Assembly (NCBI RefSeq): GCF_014256275.1
Contig: NZ_JACCFE010000002.1
Location: forward strand, 1,550,001 to 1,614,000
DNA length: 64,000 bases
Source of the DNA: Rhodococcus sp. 4CII
Lineage (GTDB): Bacteria > Actinomycetota > Actinomycetes > Mycobacteriales > Mycobacteriaceae
Reading direction: 5' to 3'
A program made the position numbers and the translations under genes. Below the pieces are notes generated by a model, which had not been told where the DNA came from, searched no databases, and saw only the letters and a program-made list of their open reading frames with translations. Shown piece by piece: positions 33,373 through 41,088 of this stretch (its first letter is position 1; the number at the start of each line of letters is the position of its first letter).

Positions 33373-34488
33373 TCAGCGGAGTCCGAGCTTGCTGGTGCAG
33401 GCGGGCCAGGCACCCCAGCCCTGCGCCGCCTGGACCTTCTCGGCGACGGAGATCTGCTGTTCGCGGGATGCGAGGTCGGCGCGAGAGGCGTACTGGGTGC
33501 CGCCGAACGCCTCCCAGGTGCTCTGGGTGAACTGCAGCCCGCCGAAGAAACCGTTGCCGGTGTTGATGGCCCAGTTGCCGGTGGCCTCGCAGTGCGCGAT
33601 CGAATCCCAGGTGGAGGCGTTGGAGATGGCGAGTTCCTTCACACCGACCTTGACGAGTGCCGGCGCGGGCTCGCGAAGCACCTGCGAGCTGAGCTCCTGC
33701 CGTCCGGCCTCGACGCCGTTGATCGTCTTCACGGAGGCGGTGACGGTGCGCTCACCGGGAACTCCGGGGTTCTCGACGACGGTCTTGCCCTTGTCCAGCG
33801 CGGGATCGTCGACGCGGTTCTCGGGCGGCGCGATGGGGAGTGTCTCGGTGCGCGTCTCGGTGCGATCGCGGGTCACGTGGATCTCCGAGCCCTCGACCAC
33901 CGGGGTGTCCGCCGCGGGCACGACCGTGTCGGCCTGCTCGAGCGGAGCGCCGTTCGCTGCGAGGAGCTCACCCACGGTGGGGGCGGCCAGGCGGACGTCG
34001 GTGAGTGGAGCGCCACCGTCGGCGACCTTGACGAGCTTGGCGTTGACGACCTCGAGCGCGCTGCCCTCGAGCGGCAGGCGGTCCGAGCGGGATGCCGAGA
34101 CGTGGACGTCGTCGGCCAGTTCGAACTGCTTCAGTGCGTCGTCGACGGTGAGCGCGGTGGTCCACACGGTCTTGGGCTGGCCGTCGACAGTGAGGTTCAC
34201 CTCGCGGGCACGGCGCAGCACCACCGTGTCGCCGTCGGAGATCGACGCGTCGGCGGACGGAGCGACCGCGTCCCGCTCGCCGACGGTGTATCCGGCGTCG
34301 TCGAGTGCGCCGGTGACGTCGGAGGCCATCGTGCCGAGCGAGATGGTCTCGCCGTCGACGTCGAGCGTGACGGTCTTGTGCCGCGCCACTGCAAGCGCAC
34401 CGCCCACGACGAGCGTCGCGAGCAGTGCTGCGACGACCACGTAGAGAAGGGGCGATTTGGCGTTGTTGAGTCTGGCGAAAGGCGACAC
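33373..34488 (-). CDS. Second, tandem RpfB paralog
   Basis: 371 residues with the same architecture as its neighbour: membrane helix (LLYVVVAALLATLVVGGALAVA), three DUF348 repeats, G5 and Rpf domain (STWDSIAHCEATGNWAINTGNGFFGGLQFTQSTWEAFGG) with the catalytic Glu kept. The linker between G5 and Rpf has diverged most (LREPAPALVKVGVKELAISNAS versus the ortholog's KPGTEVPPVENGT). GTG at 34488 is preferred because a TTGCCA-N17-TACCGT promoter just upstream would start transcription at about 34518; another GTG at 34521 would lie before that point. 22 bp separate it from rpfB, so both are probably in one transcript with ksgA. Confidence 0.93.
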   Translation of the reverse strand: MSPFARLNNAKSPLLYVVVAALLATLVVGGALAVARHKTVTLDVDGETISLGTMASDVTGALDDAGYTVGERDAVAPSADASISDGDTVVLRRAREVNLTVDGQPKTVWTTALTVDDALKQFELADDVHVSASRSDRLPLEGSALEVVNAKLVKVADGGAPLTDVRLAAPTVGELLAANGAPLEQADTVVPAADTPVVEGSEIHVTRDRTETRTETLPIAPPENRVDDPALDKGKTVVENPGVPGERTVTASVKTINGVEAGRQELSSQVLREPAPALVKVGVKELAISNASTWDSIAHCEATGNWAINTGNGFFGGLQFTQSTWEAFGGTQYASRADLASREQQISVAEKVQAAQGWGAWPACTSKLGLR

Positions 34489-34524
34489 GTGAAATCCCAA
34501 GGCTGGCGAACGTTTGATCACGGT

Positions 34525-34553
34525 ACGGTAACGAATCGGCGATGGACTGGCAA
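34525..34553 (-). promoter_or_regulatory. Promoter of the rpfB-rpfB-ksgA operon
   Basis: Read on the minus strand: -35 TTGCCA (34553-34548), 17-nt spacer, -10 TACCGT (34530-34525). Expected start of transcription is about 34518, giving a 30-nt leader before the GTG at 34488. Confidence 0.5.
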
Positions 34554-34729
34554 CTTTGCCGCTATGACCCGCGTCTCAGATCACGAAAAGGTTGAGATCG
34601 GGGACAGTTTTCACTTCACCGGGATGAATCGCTTCTGGTCCGGACCACGCCCGGAACGCAGTATCTTGCGACATGCACCAAGAAGCCCGGAAGCGACCGG
34701 GCACTACTGACTGAGAAAGCTGGGGTTTC

Positions 34730-36199
34730 GTGCGCAGCAGATCCGATCGACTTCTGAGACTCGTCAGACGTCCGAGAGTGCCCGCGGTGATCGCCGCGCT
34801 GACGCTGCTCGTCACACTCGTCGCGCCCGGCCTCGCGGGCGCGCAACAGCCCGCTCCGGGCAACAACTACAACATCGCCACCGACATCACGTTCGCCCCG
34901 TTCGAATTCCAGGACGAGAGCGGCAAGCTCGTCGGTATCGACATGGACCTCCTCGCCGCCATCGCCGAGGACCAGGGCTTCACGTACCAGGTCAACCCAG
35001 TCGGGTTCGACGCCGCACTGCAGGCGGTCACGGGCGGGCAGGCAAACGGCATGATCGCCGGCATGTCGATCACCGACGCCCGCAAGGCGACGTTCGACTT
35101 CTCCGATCCCTACTTCGAGTCGGGCGTGCAGATGGGCGTGCTCGAGAGCAACGACTCGGTGACCTCGTACGAGGACCTGCGCGGCAAGTCCGTCGCGGTC
35201 AAGAACGGCACCGAGGGCGCCACGTACGCGGAGTCCATCAAGGACCAGTACGGGTTCACCACCAAGTACTTCGCCGACTCGTCGAGCATGTTCGACGAGG
35301 TCCGCACCGGTAACTCGGCTGCCGTGTTCGAGGACTACCCGGTGCTCGCCTACGGCATCAAGCAGGGCAACGGCTTCAAGACCGTCACCGACAAGGTCCC
35401 CGGCGCCAGCTACGGGTTCGCCGTCGCGAAGGGCCAGAACGCGCAGCTCCTGCAGGAGTTCAACGCCGGACTCGCGAATGTGAAGGCGAGCGGCAAATAC
35501 GACGAGATCCTCGACACGTACCTCAACTCCGACGCGTCCGACGACGACAACTCGATCCTGGGCCTGATCAAGAGCACCTACCCGCTGTTGCTCGAGGGTC
35601 TGTGGCTCACCATCGTCCTCACCGTGATCTCGATCGCCATCGCACTAGTGCTCGGCGCGATCTTCGGCCTGTTCCGGGTGTCGACCAACATCGTCCTGCG
35701 CGGAATCGGCACCACGTACGTCGACGTGTTCCGCGGCACCCCGCTGCTGGTGCAGGCCTTCTTCATCTACTTCGGCATCCCCGCGGCACTGGACTTCCAG
35801 ATGTCGGCGTTCACGGCGGGCATCATCACACTGAGCCTCAACGCCGGCGCCTACATGGCCGAAATCGTGCGCGGCGGCATCCTGTCCGTCGACAAGGGCC
35901 AGATGGAAGCGTCGCGGAGCCTCGGTATCAGCTACCTGAAGTCGATGCAGAAGGTCGTGATGCCGCAGGCCGTGCGGACGATGATTCCGTCGTACATCAA
36001 CCAGTTCGTGATCACGTTGAAGGACACGTCGATCCTGTCCGTGATCGGACTCGCCGAACTCACGCAGACCGGGCGGATCATCATCGCCCGCAACTTCCAG
36101 TCCTTCAACATGTGGCTGATCATCGGCGTGATGTATTTCATCATCATCATGGCGCTGACGAAGCTGTCGAACCGGCTCGAAAAGAGGATCAACAGGTGA
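34730..36199 (+). CDS. Polar amino-acid ABC transporter, fused substrate-binding protein and permease
   Basis: 489 residues. Signal-like N-terminus (VPAVIAALTLLVTLVAPGLAGAQ), then a family 3 solute-binding domain (YNIATDITFAPFEFQDESGKLVGIDMDLLAAIAEDQGF..., about 40-275), then a HisM/GlnP-type permease with several helices (LLLEGLWLTIVLTVISIAIALVLGAIFGLF onward) and the EAA loop NAGAYMAEIVRGGILSVDKGQMEASRSLG. The binding domain is therefore tethered outside the membrane. GTG start. It overlaps the ATPase gene by 4 bases (GTGA). Glutamine or glutamate is the likely substrate by family. Confidence 0.92.
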   Translation: MRSRSDRLLRLVRRPRVPAVIAALTLLVTLVAPGLAGAQQPAPGNNYNIATDITFAPFEFQDESGKLVGIDMDLLAAIAEDQGFTYQVNPVGFDAALQAVTGGQANGMIAGMSITDARKATFDFSDPYFESGVQMGVLESNDSVTSYEDLRGKSVAVKNGTEGATYAESIKDQYGFTTKYFADSSSMFDEVRTGNSAAVFEDYPVLAYGIKQGNGFKTVTDKVPGASYGFAVAKGQNAQLLQEFNAGLANVKASGKYDEILDTYLNSDASDDDNSILGLIKSTYPLLLEGLWLTIVLTVISIAIALVLGAIFGLFRVSTNIVLRGIGTTYVDVFRGTPLLVQAFFIYFGIPAALDFQMSAFTAGIITLSLNAGAYMAEIVRGGILSVDKGQMEASRSLGISYLKSMQKVVMPQAVRTMIPSYINQFVITLKDTSILSVIGLAELTQTGRIIIARNFQSFNMWLIIGVMYFIIIMALTKLSNRLEKRINR

Positions 36200-36966
36200 C
36201 CGAGACACCGGTGACGGAGAACAAGGCCGAGCCCGCCGACCCGAAGATCAGGGTGAAGGGTCTGAAGAAGTCGTTCGGCGACAACGAGGTCCTCAAGGGC
36301 ATCGACGTCGACATCGCGAGCGGTGAAGTGGTCTGCGTGATCGGGCCGTCCGGCTCGGGCAAGAGCACGTTCCTGCGCTGCCTCAACCGCCTCGAGGACA
36401 TCACCGACGGCAACGTCGTGGTCGACGGATTCGACGTGAGCGACAAGAAGATCGACATCGACCGGGTGCGTCAGCACATCGGCATGGTGTTCCAGCACTT
36501 CAATCTGTTCCCGCACATGACGGCGATCGAGAACGTGATGCTCGCGCCCGTGCAGACGAAGCAGGCCTCCAAGGAGGAGGCGCGGGCGACGGCCGTCCGG
36601 CTGCTCGAACAGGTCGGGCTGGCCGAGAAGGCGGACGCGAAGCCGGCGAACCTGTCGGGTGGGCAGAAGCAGCGCGTCGCGATCGCCCGGGCACTGGCGA
36701 TGAATCCGGACATCATGCTGTTCGACGAGGCCACCAGCGCCCTGGACCCCGAGATGGTGGGCGAGGTGCTGCAGGTACTGCGCGACCTCGCGAAGGGCGG
36801 CATGACGATGGTCGTGGTCACGCACGAGATGGGCTTCGCCCGCGAGGTGTCCGACCGGGTGATCTTCATGGCCGACGGGTTCGTGGTGGAGGAGGGAACT
36901 CCCGAGCAGATCTTCGGCGATCCGCAGCAGTCCCGCACTCAGGACTTTTTGAACAAGGTCCTCTAG
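36196..36966 (+). CDS. glnQ: Polar amino-acid ABC transporter ATPase (GlnQ-type)
   Basis: 256 residues: Walker A GPSGSGKST, Q-loop MVFQHFNLFPHMT, signature LSGGQKQRVAIARALA, Walker B IMLFDEATSALD, H-loop VVTHEMGFAREVSD. An N-terminal extension of about 15 residues (VTETPVTENKAEPADPK) precedes the fold. The GTG overlaps the upstream permease stop. With the fused binding protein-permease it makes a complete two-gene importer. Confidence 0.96.
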   Translation: MTETPVTENKAEPADPKIRVKGLKKSFGDNEVLKGIDVDIASGEVVCVIGPSGSGKSTFLRCLNRLEDITDGNVVVDGFDVSDKKIDIDRVRQHIGMVFQHFNLFPHMTAIENVMLAPVQTKQASKEEARATAVRLLEQVGLAEKADAKPANLSGGQKQRVAIARALAMNPDIMLFDEATSALDPEMVGEVLQVLRDLAKGGMTMVVVTHEMGFAREVSDRVIFMADGFVVEEGTPEQIFGDPQQSRTQDFLNKVL

Positions 36967-36967
36967 G

Positions 36968-37013
36968 CAGGTGAGTGGCGAGGCGTGCCGGGGCACACTT
37001 CGCCACTCACCTG
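36968..37013. terminator. Bidirectional terminator glnQ / doxX
   Basis: CAGGTGAGTGGCGA (36968-36981) and its exact complement TCGCCACTCACCTG (37000-37013), an 18-nt loop between, directly after the glnQ stop and 4 bp from the convergent doxX stop. Confidence 0.8.
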
Positions 37014-37016
37014 GGG

Positions 37017-37457
37017 TCAGACGGTGGCCGGTTCCTTCGCGGCCCACGGCAGCTTGTCGCCGAGCAGTCCGTCCACGCCGAACCGGCCCGATCCGACGAC
37101 GGCGAGCAGCAGCGACGCGGCGCCCAGGGCCAGCACCAGTTCGTAACCGCCCTCGCTCGCGAAGATTCCCTTGTCGACGTGTACGAGGAAGAATGCGCCG
37201 AGCATGTCGAGGAACAGCAGGATTCCGAAGACCGGCACCGCGGCGCCGACGATCAGCGCGATGCCACCGATCAGCTCGATCCACGTCGCGAGGAACGCCG
37301 AGAGGCCGGGGAGCGGTACGCCCATGGCCTCGAAACCGGCGGTCTGCCCGTCGAGGCCGTTGGTGAAGGCCTTCTGCCAGCCGTGGGCGAGGAAGATGAT
37401 GCCGATGCCCACGCGGGCAACGAGAATTCCCAGATTTCGAACTGCGGGGTTACTCAT
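37017..37457 (-). CDS. DoxX-family membrane protein (copy 1)
   Basis: 146 residues with four hydrophobic segments: NLGILVARVGIGIIFLAHGWQKAF, LSAFLATWIELIGGIALIVGAAVPVFGILLFLDMLGAFFLV and YELVLALGAASLLLAVVG. DoxX proteins are small integral membrane proteins linked in mycobacteria to thiol redox homeostasis (the DoxX-Rv3005c-SodA complex). AAGG precedes the MSNPAV start. A promoter with an overlapping palindromic operator lies 60-100 bp upstream. A second copy is at 46482-46913. Confidence 0.9.
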   Translation of the reverse strand: MSNPAVRNLGILVARVGIGIIFLAHGWQKAFTNGLDGQTAGFEAMGVPLPGLSAFLATWIELIGGIALIVGAAVPVFGILLFLDMLGAFFLVHVDKGIFASEGGYELVLALGAASLLLAVVGSGRFGVDGLLGDKLPWAAKEPATV

Positions 37458-37520
37458 GGATGCGCCTTTCATCGAGGTGTCCCCGCGCGACCGGGACGAC
37501 CAGTGGTTGAACCGGAAACG

Positions 37521-37555
37521 ATCCTAAGACGCTTAAGTTGAAACTTCAAGTTAAG
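37521..37555 (-). promoter_or_regulatory. doxX promoter with palindromic operator over the -35 box
   Basis: On the minus strand, -35 TTGAAG (37549-37544), 17-nt spacer, -10 TAGGAT (37526-37521). A 24-bp imperfect palindrome (37532-37555; TTGAA-N2-TTCAA core flanked by CTTAA/TTAAG) covers the -35 box and spacer. This arrangement is typical of a MarR- or HxlR-type repressor site, but no such regulator gene is adjacent. Confidence 0.6.
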
Positions 37556-37595
37556 GCCTGCGACCCCGTGCACGGTTGACGAGTCCATGCACTCG

Positions 37596-38438
37596 CTAAC
37601 CACTCACGGGCCGGAGGCCGTACACGCGCTCGGCGGTCGCGGTGGACGCCTTCGCCAGTTCTTCCGGGTCCTCGCCGCGGATCTCGGCGAGCGCCCGGAC
37701 CGTGTACGGCAGGCAGTACGGCTCGTTGGGAGCGCCCCGGAACGGGTGCGGCGTGAGGAACGGCGCATCCGTCTCGACGATCAGCTGATCCGACGGCACC
37801 AGCGGCGCCGCCTCCCGTAGAGCCTTCGCGTTCCTGAAACTGACGGTGCCGGAGAAGCTGAGGACGTAACCGGCGTCGACGCACTCGCGCGCCATCTCGG
37901 CGTCCGAGGAGAAGCAGTGGAAGATCACCGTCTCCGGTGCCCCCTCCTCGCGCAGCACCTGCAGCAACGCCTGGTCGGCCTCGCGGTTGTGAATCATCAG
38001 CGTCTTGCCGAGCCGCTTCGCGAGGTCGATGTGCCAGCGGAATCCCTCGGTCTGCTCGGGGATCGTGGCACAGCCGTCGAGTTTGCCGGGCCAGTAGAAG
38101 TCGAGCCCGGTCTCCCCCACCGCGACGACCCGCGGATCGGCGACGAGCCGCTCGATGTGCGCCCTCGTCGCGTCGTCGAGCACGTTCGCCCGGGTCGGGT
38201 GGATGGCCACCGCCGCATAGACGCGGGGATCCCAGTGCGCCGCGTCGACGGCGAACTGGGCGGCCGCCAGATCGTCGGCCACCGTGACCACCCGCTCCAC
38301 CCCGACCGCGGCGGCCCGGTCGACGATCTCCCTGACGCTAGCGGCGTCCGAGGCTCCGCACGCGTCGAGATGGGTGTGCGAGTCGACGAGCGGGAACAGC
38401 GGCTCGGGGGCTTCCGGGGCGGGACGGTCTTTGCTCAT
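37596..38438 (-). CDS. tatD: TatD-family metal-dependent DNase
   Basis: 280 residues, TIM-barrel hydrolase: metal-binding VDSHTHLDACG at the N-terminus, AIHPTRAN, GETGLDFYW, LMIHNREAD, IFHCFSSDAEMA and ETDAPFLTPHPFRGAPNEP. Acts as a 3'-5' exonuclease/DNA repair enzyme in characterised members. In mycobacteria it is next to metS and rpfB (Rv1008), the same neighbourhood as here. Confidence 0.95.
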   Translation of the reverse strand: MSKDRPAPEAPEPLFPLVDSHTHLDACGASDAASVREIVDRAAAVGVERVVTVADDLAAAQFAVDAAHWDPRVYAAVAIHPTRANVLDDATRAHIERLVADPRVVAVGETGLDFYWPGKLDGCATIPEQTEGFRWHIDLAKRLGKTLMIHNREADQALLQVLREEGAPETVIFHCFSSDAEMARECVDAGYVLSFSGTVSFRNAKALREAAPLVPSDQLIVETDAPFLTPHPFRGAPNEPYCLPYTVRALAEIRGEDPEELAKASTATAERVYGLRPVSG

Positions 38439-38513
38439 GCGGACATTGTCGACGCCCGCCGCCACGCATGTCACATGCGGTACTTTCTCCCGGACGGGGA
38501 GGGAGCCGTGTCC

Positions 38514-39380
38514 ATGACTTCGAGCTCGATGAACGGCCGCGTGATCGCGGTGACCGGCGGCGCGAGGGGTATCGGGCGGGAGATAGCCCGACAGCTGGCT
38601 GCCGGCGGGGCGCGGGTCACGATCGGCGACGTCGACGGCGCCGCGGCCCGCGCGACCGCGGACGAACTCGGCCGGGCAGGCGGGTCGGTCGAGGGCCTCG
38701 AACTGGATGTCACCGACACCGAGTCGTTCGCCTCGTTCCTCGCCGCCGTCGAGGACCACTGGGGACCGATCGACGTGCTCGTCAACAACGCGGGCGTCAT
38801 GTGGGTAGGGCGGTTCGACGAGGAACCGGAATCCGCGACGGAGCGGCAGCTCGCGGTGAACCTGCACGGTGTCATCCGCGGCGTGAGACTGGCGGCGCCG
38901 GCGATGCGTGAGCGCGGTCGCGGTCAGATCGTGACGGTGGCGTCGGCCGCGTCGAAGGTCGCGCCGCCCGGCGAGTCGACGTACGCCGCGACGAAACACG
39001 GCGTGCTCGGCTATCTGACCGGCGTCCGGGAGGAACTGCGTGGGTCGGGGGTGCACATCTCGGTGATCATGCCGGGTGTCGTCGACACCGCACTCGCGGC
39101 CGGGACCGCGACGGGCGCGGCAAAGCTACTGACCCCGGCCGACGTCGCGAAATCGGTGGTCGCGGTGATCCGGCGTCCCCGGTTCGAGGTCACCATCCCC
39201 CGGTACGTCGGGCCGCTCGCCCGACTGGTCACCGTTTTTCCGCAGTTCGCCCGCGACTTCGCGATCCGGCGAATGGTTCCCGACCAGGTGCGGTCGACGG
39301 ACAAGTCGGCCCGCTCGGCGTACGAGTCGCGCGCCGTCACCGACGACGACGGCGCCGGCTCCGGCCGGAACGGAATCTGA
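38514..39380 (+). CDS. Short-chain dehydrogenase/reductase
   Basis: 288 residues, classical SDR: cofactor loop TGGARGIG, NNAG, and the catalytic Ser-Tyr-Lys in VTVASAASKVAPPGESTYAATKHG. The acidic residue after beta-2 (IGDVDG) favours NAD. A longer than usual C-terminus (RRPRFEVTIPRYVGPLARLVTVFPQFARDFAIRRMVPDQ) resembles membrane-associated actinobacterial SDRs acting on lipids. GGGAGGG precedes the ATG. It is inserted between tatD and metG relative to M. tuberculosis. Confidence 0.88.
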   Translation: MTSSSMNGRVIAVTGGARGIGREIARQLAAGGARVTIGDVDGAAARATADELGRAGGSVEGLELDVTDTESFASFLAAVEDHWGPIDVLVNNAGVMWVGRFDEEPESATERQLAVNLHGVIRGVRLAAPAMRERGRGQIVTVASAASKVAPPGESTYAATKHGVLGYLTGVREELRGSGVHISVIMPGVVDTALAAGTATGAAKLLTPADVAKSVVAVIRRPRFEVTIPRYVGPLARLVTVFPQFARDFAIRRMVPDQVRSTDKSARSAYESRAVTDDDGAGSGRNGI

Positions 39381-39420
39381 GCGTCGCGAAACGGCGGGGC
39401 GCAGATAGAGTGGTCGCACC

Positions 39421-40980
39421 ATGAATGCTGCTGATTCCACCGCCTCGCGGCCACCTTTCTATCTGACGACGGCGATCGCGTACCCGAACGGCGTCCCGCA
39501 CATCGGCCACGCCTACGAGTACATCTCCTCCGACGCCCTCGCACGGTTCAAGCGCCTCGACGGGTTCGACGTCTTCTTCATGACCGGAACCGACGAGCAC
39601 GGTCTGAAGATGCAGCAGACCGCGGTCAAGGAGGGCATCGACGTCCGCGAACTCGCCGCGCGGAACTCGGACGTGTTCGAGGCCATGGACAAGACGCTGA
39701 ACATCTCCTTCGATCGGTTCATCCGCACCACGGACGCCGATCACGAGGAAGCCAGCAAGGCGATCTGGCAGAAGATGCTCGACAACGGCGACATCTACCT
39801 CGACACGTACTCGGGCTGGTACTCGGTCCGGGACGAGGCGTTCTACACCGAGGCCGAGACCACGCTGCAGGAGGACGGTTCGCGCCTGTCCACCGAGACT
39901 GGCACGCCGGTCGAGTGGACCGAGGAGTCCACGTATTTCTTCAAGCTGTCCGAATACCAGGACAAGCTGCTGCGGCTGTACGAGGAGAACCCCGACTTCA
40001 TCGCGCCCGCGACGCGGCGCAACGAGATCGTCAGCTTCGTCAAGGGCGGCCTCAAGGACCTGTCGATCTCCCGCACGACGTTCGACTGGGGCGTTCCGGT
40101 GCCCGGACATCCCGAGCACGTCATGTACGTGTGGGTCGACGCGCTCACCAATTACCTGACGGGCGCCGGATACCCGGCAACGGACTCCGAGCAGTTCGGC
40201 AAGTTCTGGCCGGCGAACCTGCACATCATCGGCAAGGACATCACCCGGTTCCACACGGTGTACTGGCCTGCGTTCCTGATGTCGGCGGGAATCGAGTTGC
40301 CGAAGCGCGTCTTCGTGCACGGCTTCCTCTACAACAAGGGCGAGAAGATGTCGAAGTCGGTCGGCAACGTCGTCGACCCGGTCGCGATGGTGGAGCAGTA
40401 CGGTCTCGACGCCGTCCGCTTCTTCCTGCTCCGCGAGATCTCCTACGGTCAGGACGGCAGCTACAGCCACGAGGCCATCGTCACCCGGATCAACGCCGAC
40501 CTGGCGAACGAACTCGGCAACCTCGCGCAGCGGTCCCTGTCGATGGTCGCGAAGAACTGCGACGCCCAGGTCCCGACCCCCGGTGCGCTGACCGAGGACG
40601 ACACGGAGATGCTCGCGCAGGCGGACGCGCTGCTGGAGCGGGTGCGCGCCGAATACGACGTCCAGGCACTGCACCTCGCGCTGGAGGCGATCTGGTCGGT
40701 TCTCGGCGAGACAAACCGGTACTTCTCCAAGCAGGAGCCGTGGGTTCTGCGCAAGACGGACCCGGAGCGGATGGCGACGGTGCTGTACGTGACGCTCGAG
40801 GTGGTGCGGATCGTCGGCATCCTCGTGCAACCGGTGATGCCGGACGCCGCGGCGAAGATCCTGGATCTGCTGGGTCAAAGCGGTGACGCCCGGCAATTCC
40901 GCGACCTCCCGACGCGCATCGTGGCCGGCACACCGCTACCCGCGCCGTCGGGTGTGTTCCCGCGTTACGTGGAGGACTGA
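39421..40980 (+). CDS. metG: Methionyl-tRNA synthetase
   Basis: Class Ia synthetase, 519 residues, the same length as mycobacterial MetS (short form without C-terminal dimerisation domain). HIGH motif in AYPNGVPHIGHAYEYI, KMSKS in KGEKMSKSVGN, tRNA-binding helical domain in the last 150 residues. No zinc-knuckle Cys set is evident in the connective peptide, again like the mycobacterial form. Confidence 0.97.
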   Translation: MNAADSTASRPPFYLTTAIAYPNGVPHIGHAYEYISSDALARFKRLDGFDVFFMTGTDEHGLKMQQTAVKEGIDVRELAARNSDVFEAMDKTLNISFDRFIRTTDADHEEASKAIWQKMLDNGDIYLDTYSGWYSVRDEAFYTEAETTLQEDGSRLSTETGTPVEWTEESTYFFKLSEYQDKLLRLYEENPDFIAPATRRNEIVSFVKGGLKDLSISRTTFDWGVPVPGHPEHVMYVWVDALTNYLTGAGYPATDSEQFGKFWPANLHIIGKDITRFHTVYWPAFLMSAGIELPKRVFVHGFLYNKGEKMSKSVGNVVDPVAMVEQYGLDAVRFFLLREISYGQDGSYSHEAIVTRINADLANELGNLAQRSLSMVAKNCDAQVPTPGALTEDDTEMLAQADALLERVRAEYDVQALHLALEAIWSVLGETNRYFSKQEPWVLRKTDPERMATVLYVTLEVVRIVGILVQPVMPDAAAKILDLLGQSGDARQFRDLPTRIVAGTPLPAPSGVFPRYVED

Positions 40981-41039
40981 TCCGGGCGGCGTCCCTTCTT
41001 GTCGGACCCTGCATGCACACTCTCCAGCATGACGCCGAA

Positions 41040-41055
41040 TAGAACGTACATTCGA
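41040..41055. promoter_or_regulatory. Possible LexA (SOS) box upstream of the DUF2786 gene
   Basis: TAGAACGTACATTCGA matches the actinobacterial LexA consensus TCGAAC-N4-GTTCGA at 10 of 12 fixed positions. It lies 34 bp before the chosen GTG start. Confidence 0.4.
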
Positions 41056-41088
41056 TCTTTTCACGGTGGATTCGGGAACGGAGCGCGC

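Noticed and set aside
34489..34729. c-di-AMP (ydaO) riboswitch upstream of the rpfB pair
   Set aside because: Such riboswitches precede rpf genes in some actinobacteria, but the conserved motifs are not present, and the proposed promoter leaves only a 30-nt leader.
41029..41088. Longer DUF2786 protein starting at ATG 41029
   Set aside because: It would put the LexA-like site and promoter inside the gene; the GTG with GGGAACGGAG upstream is more likely. Not certain.
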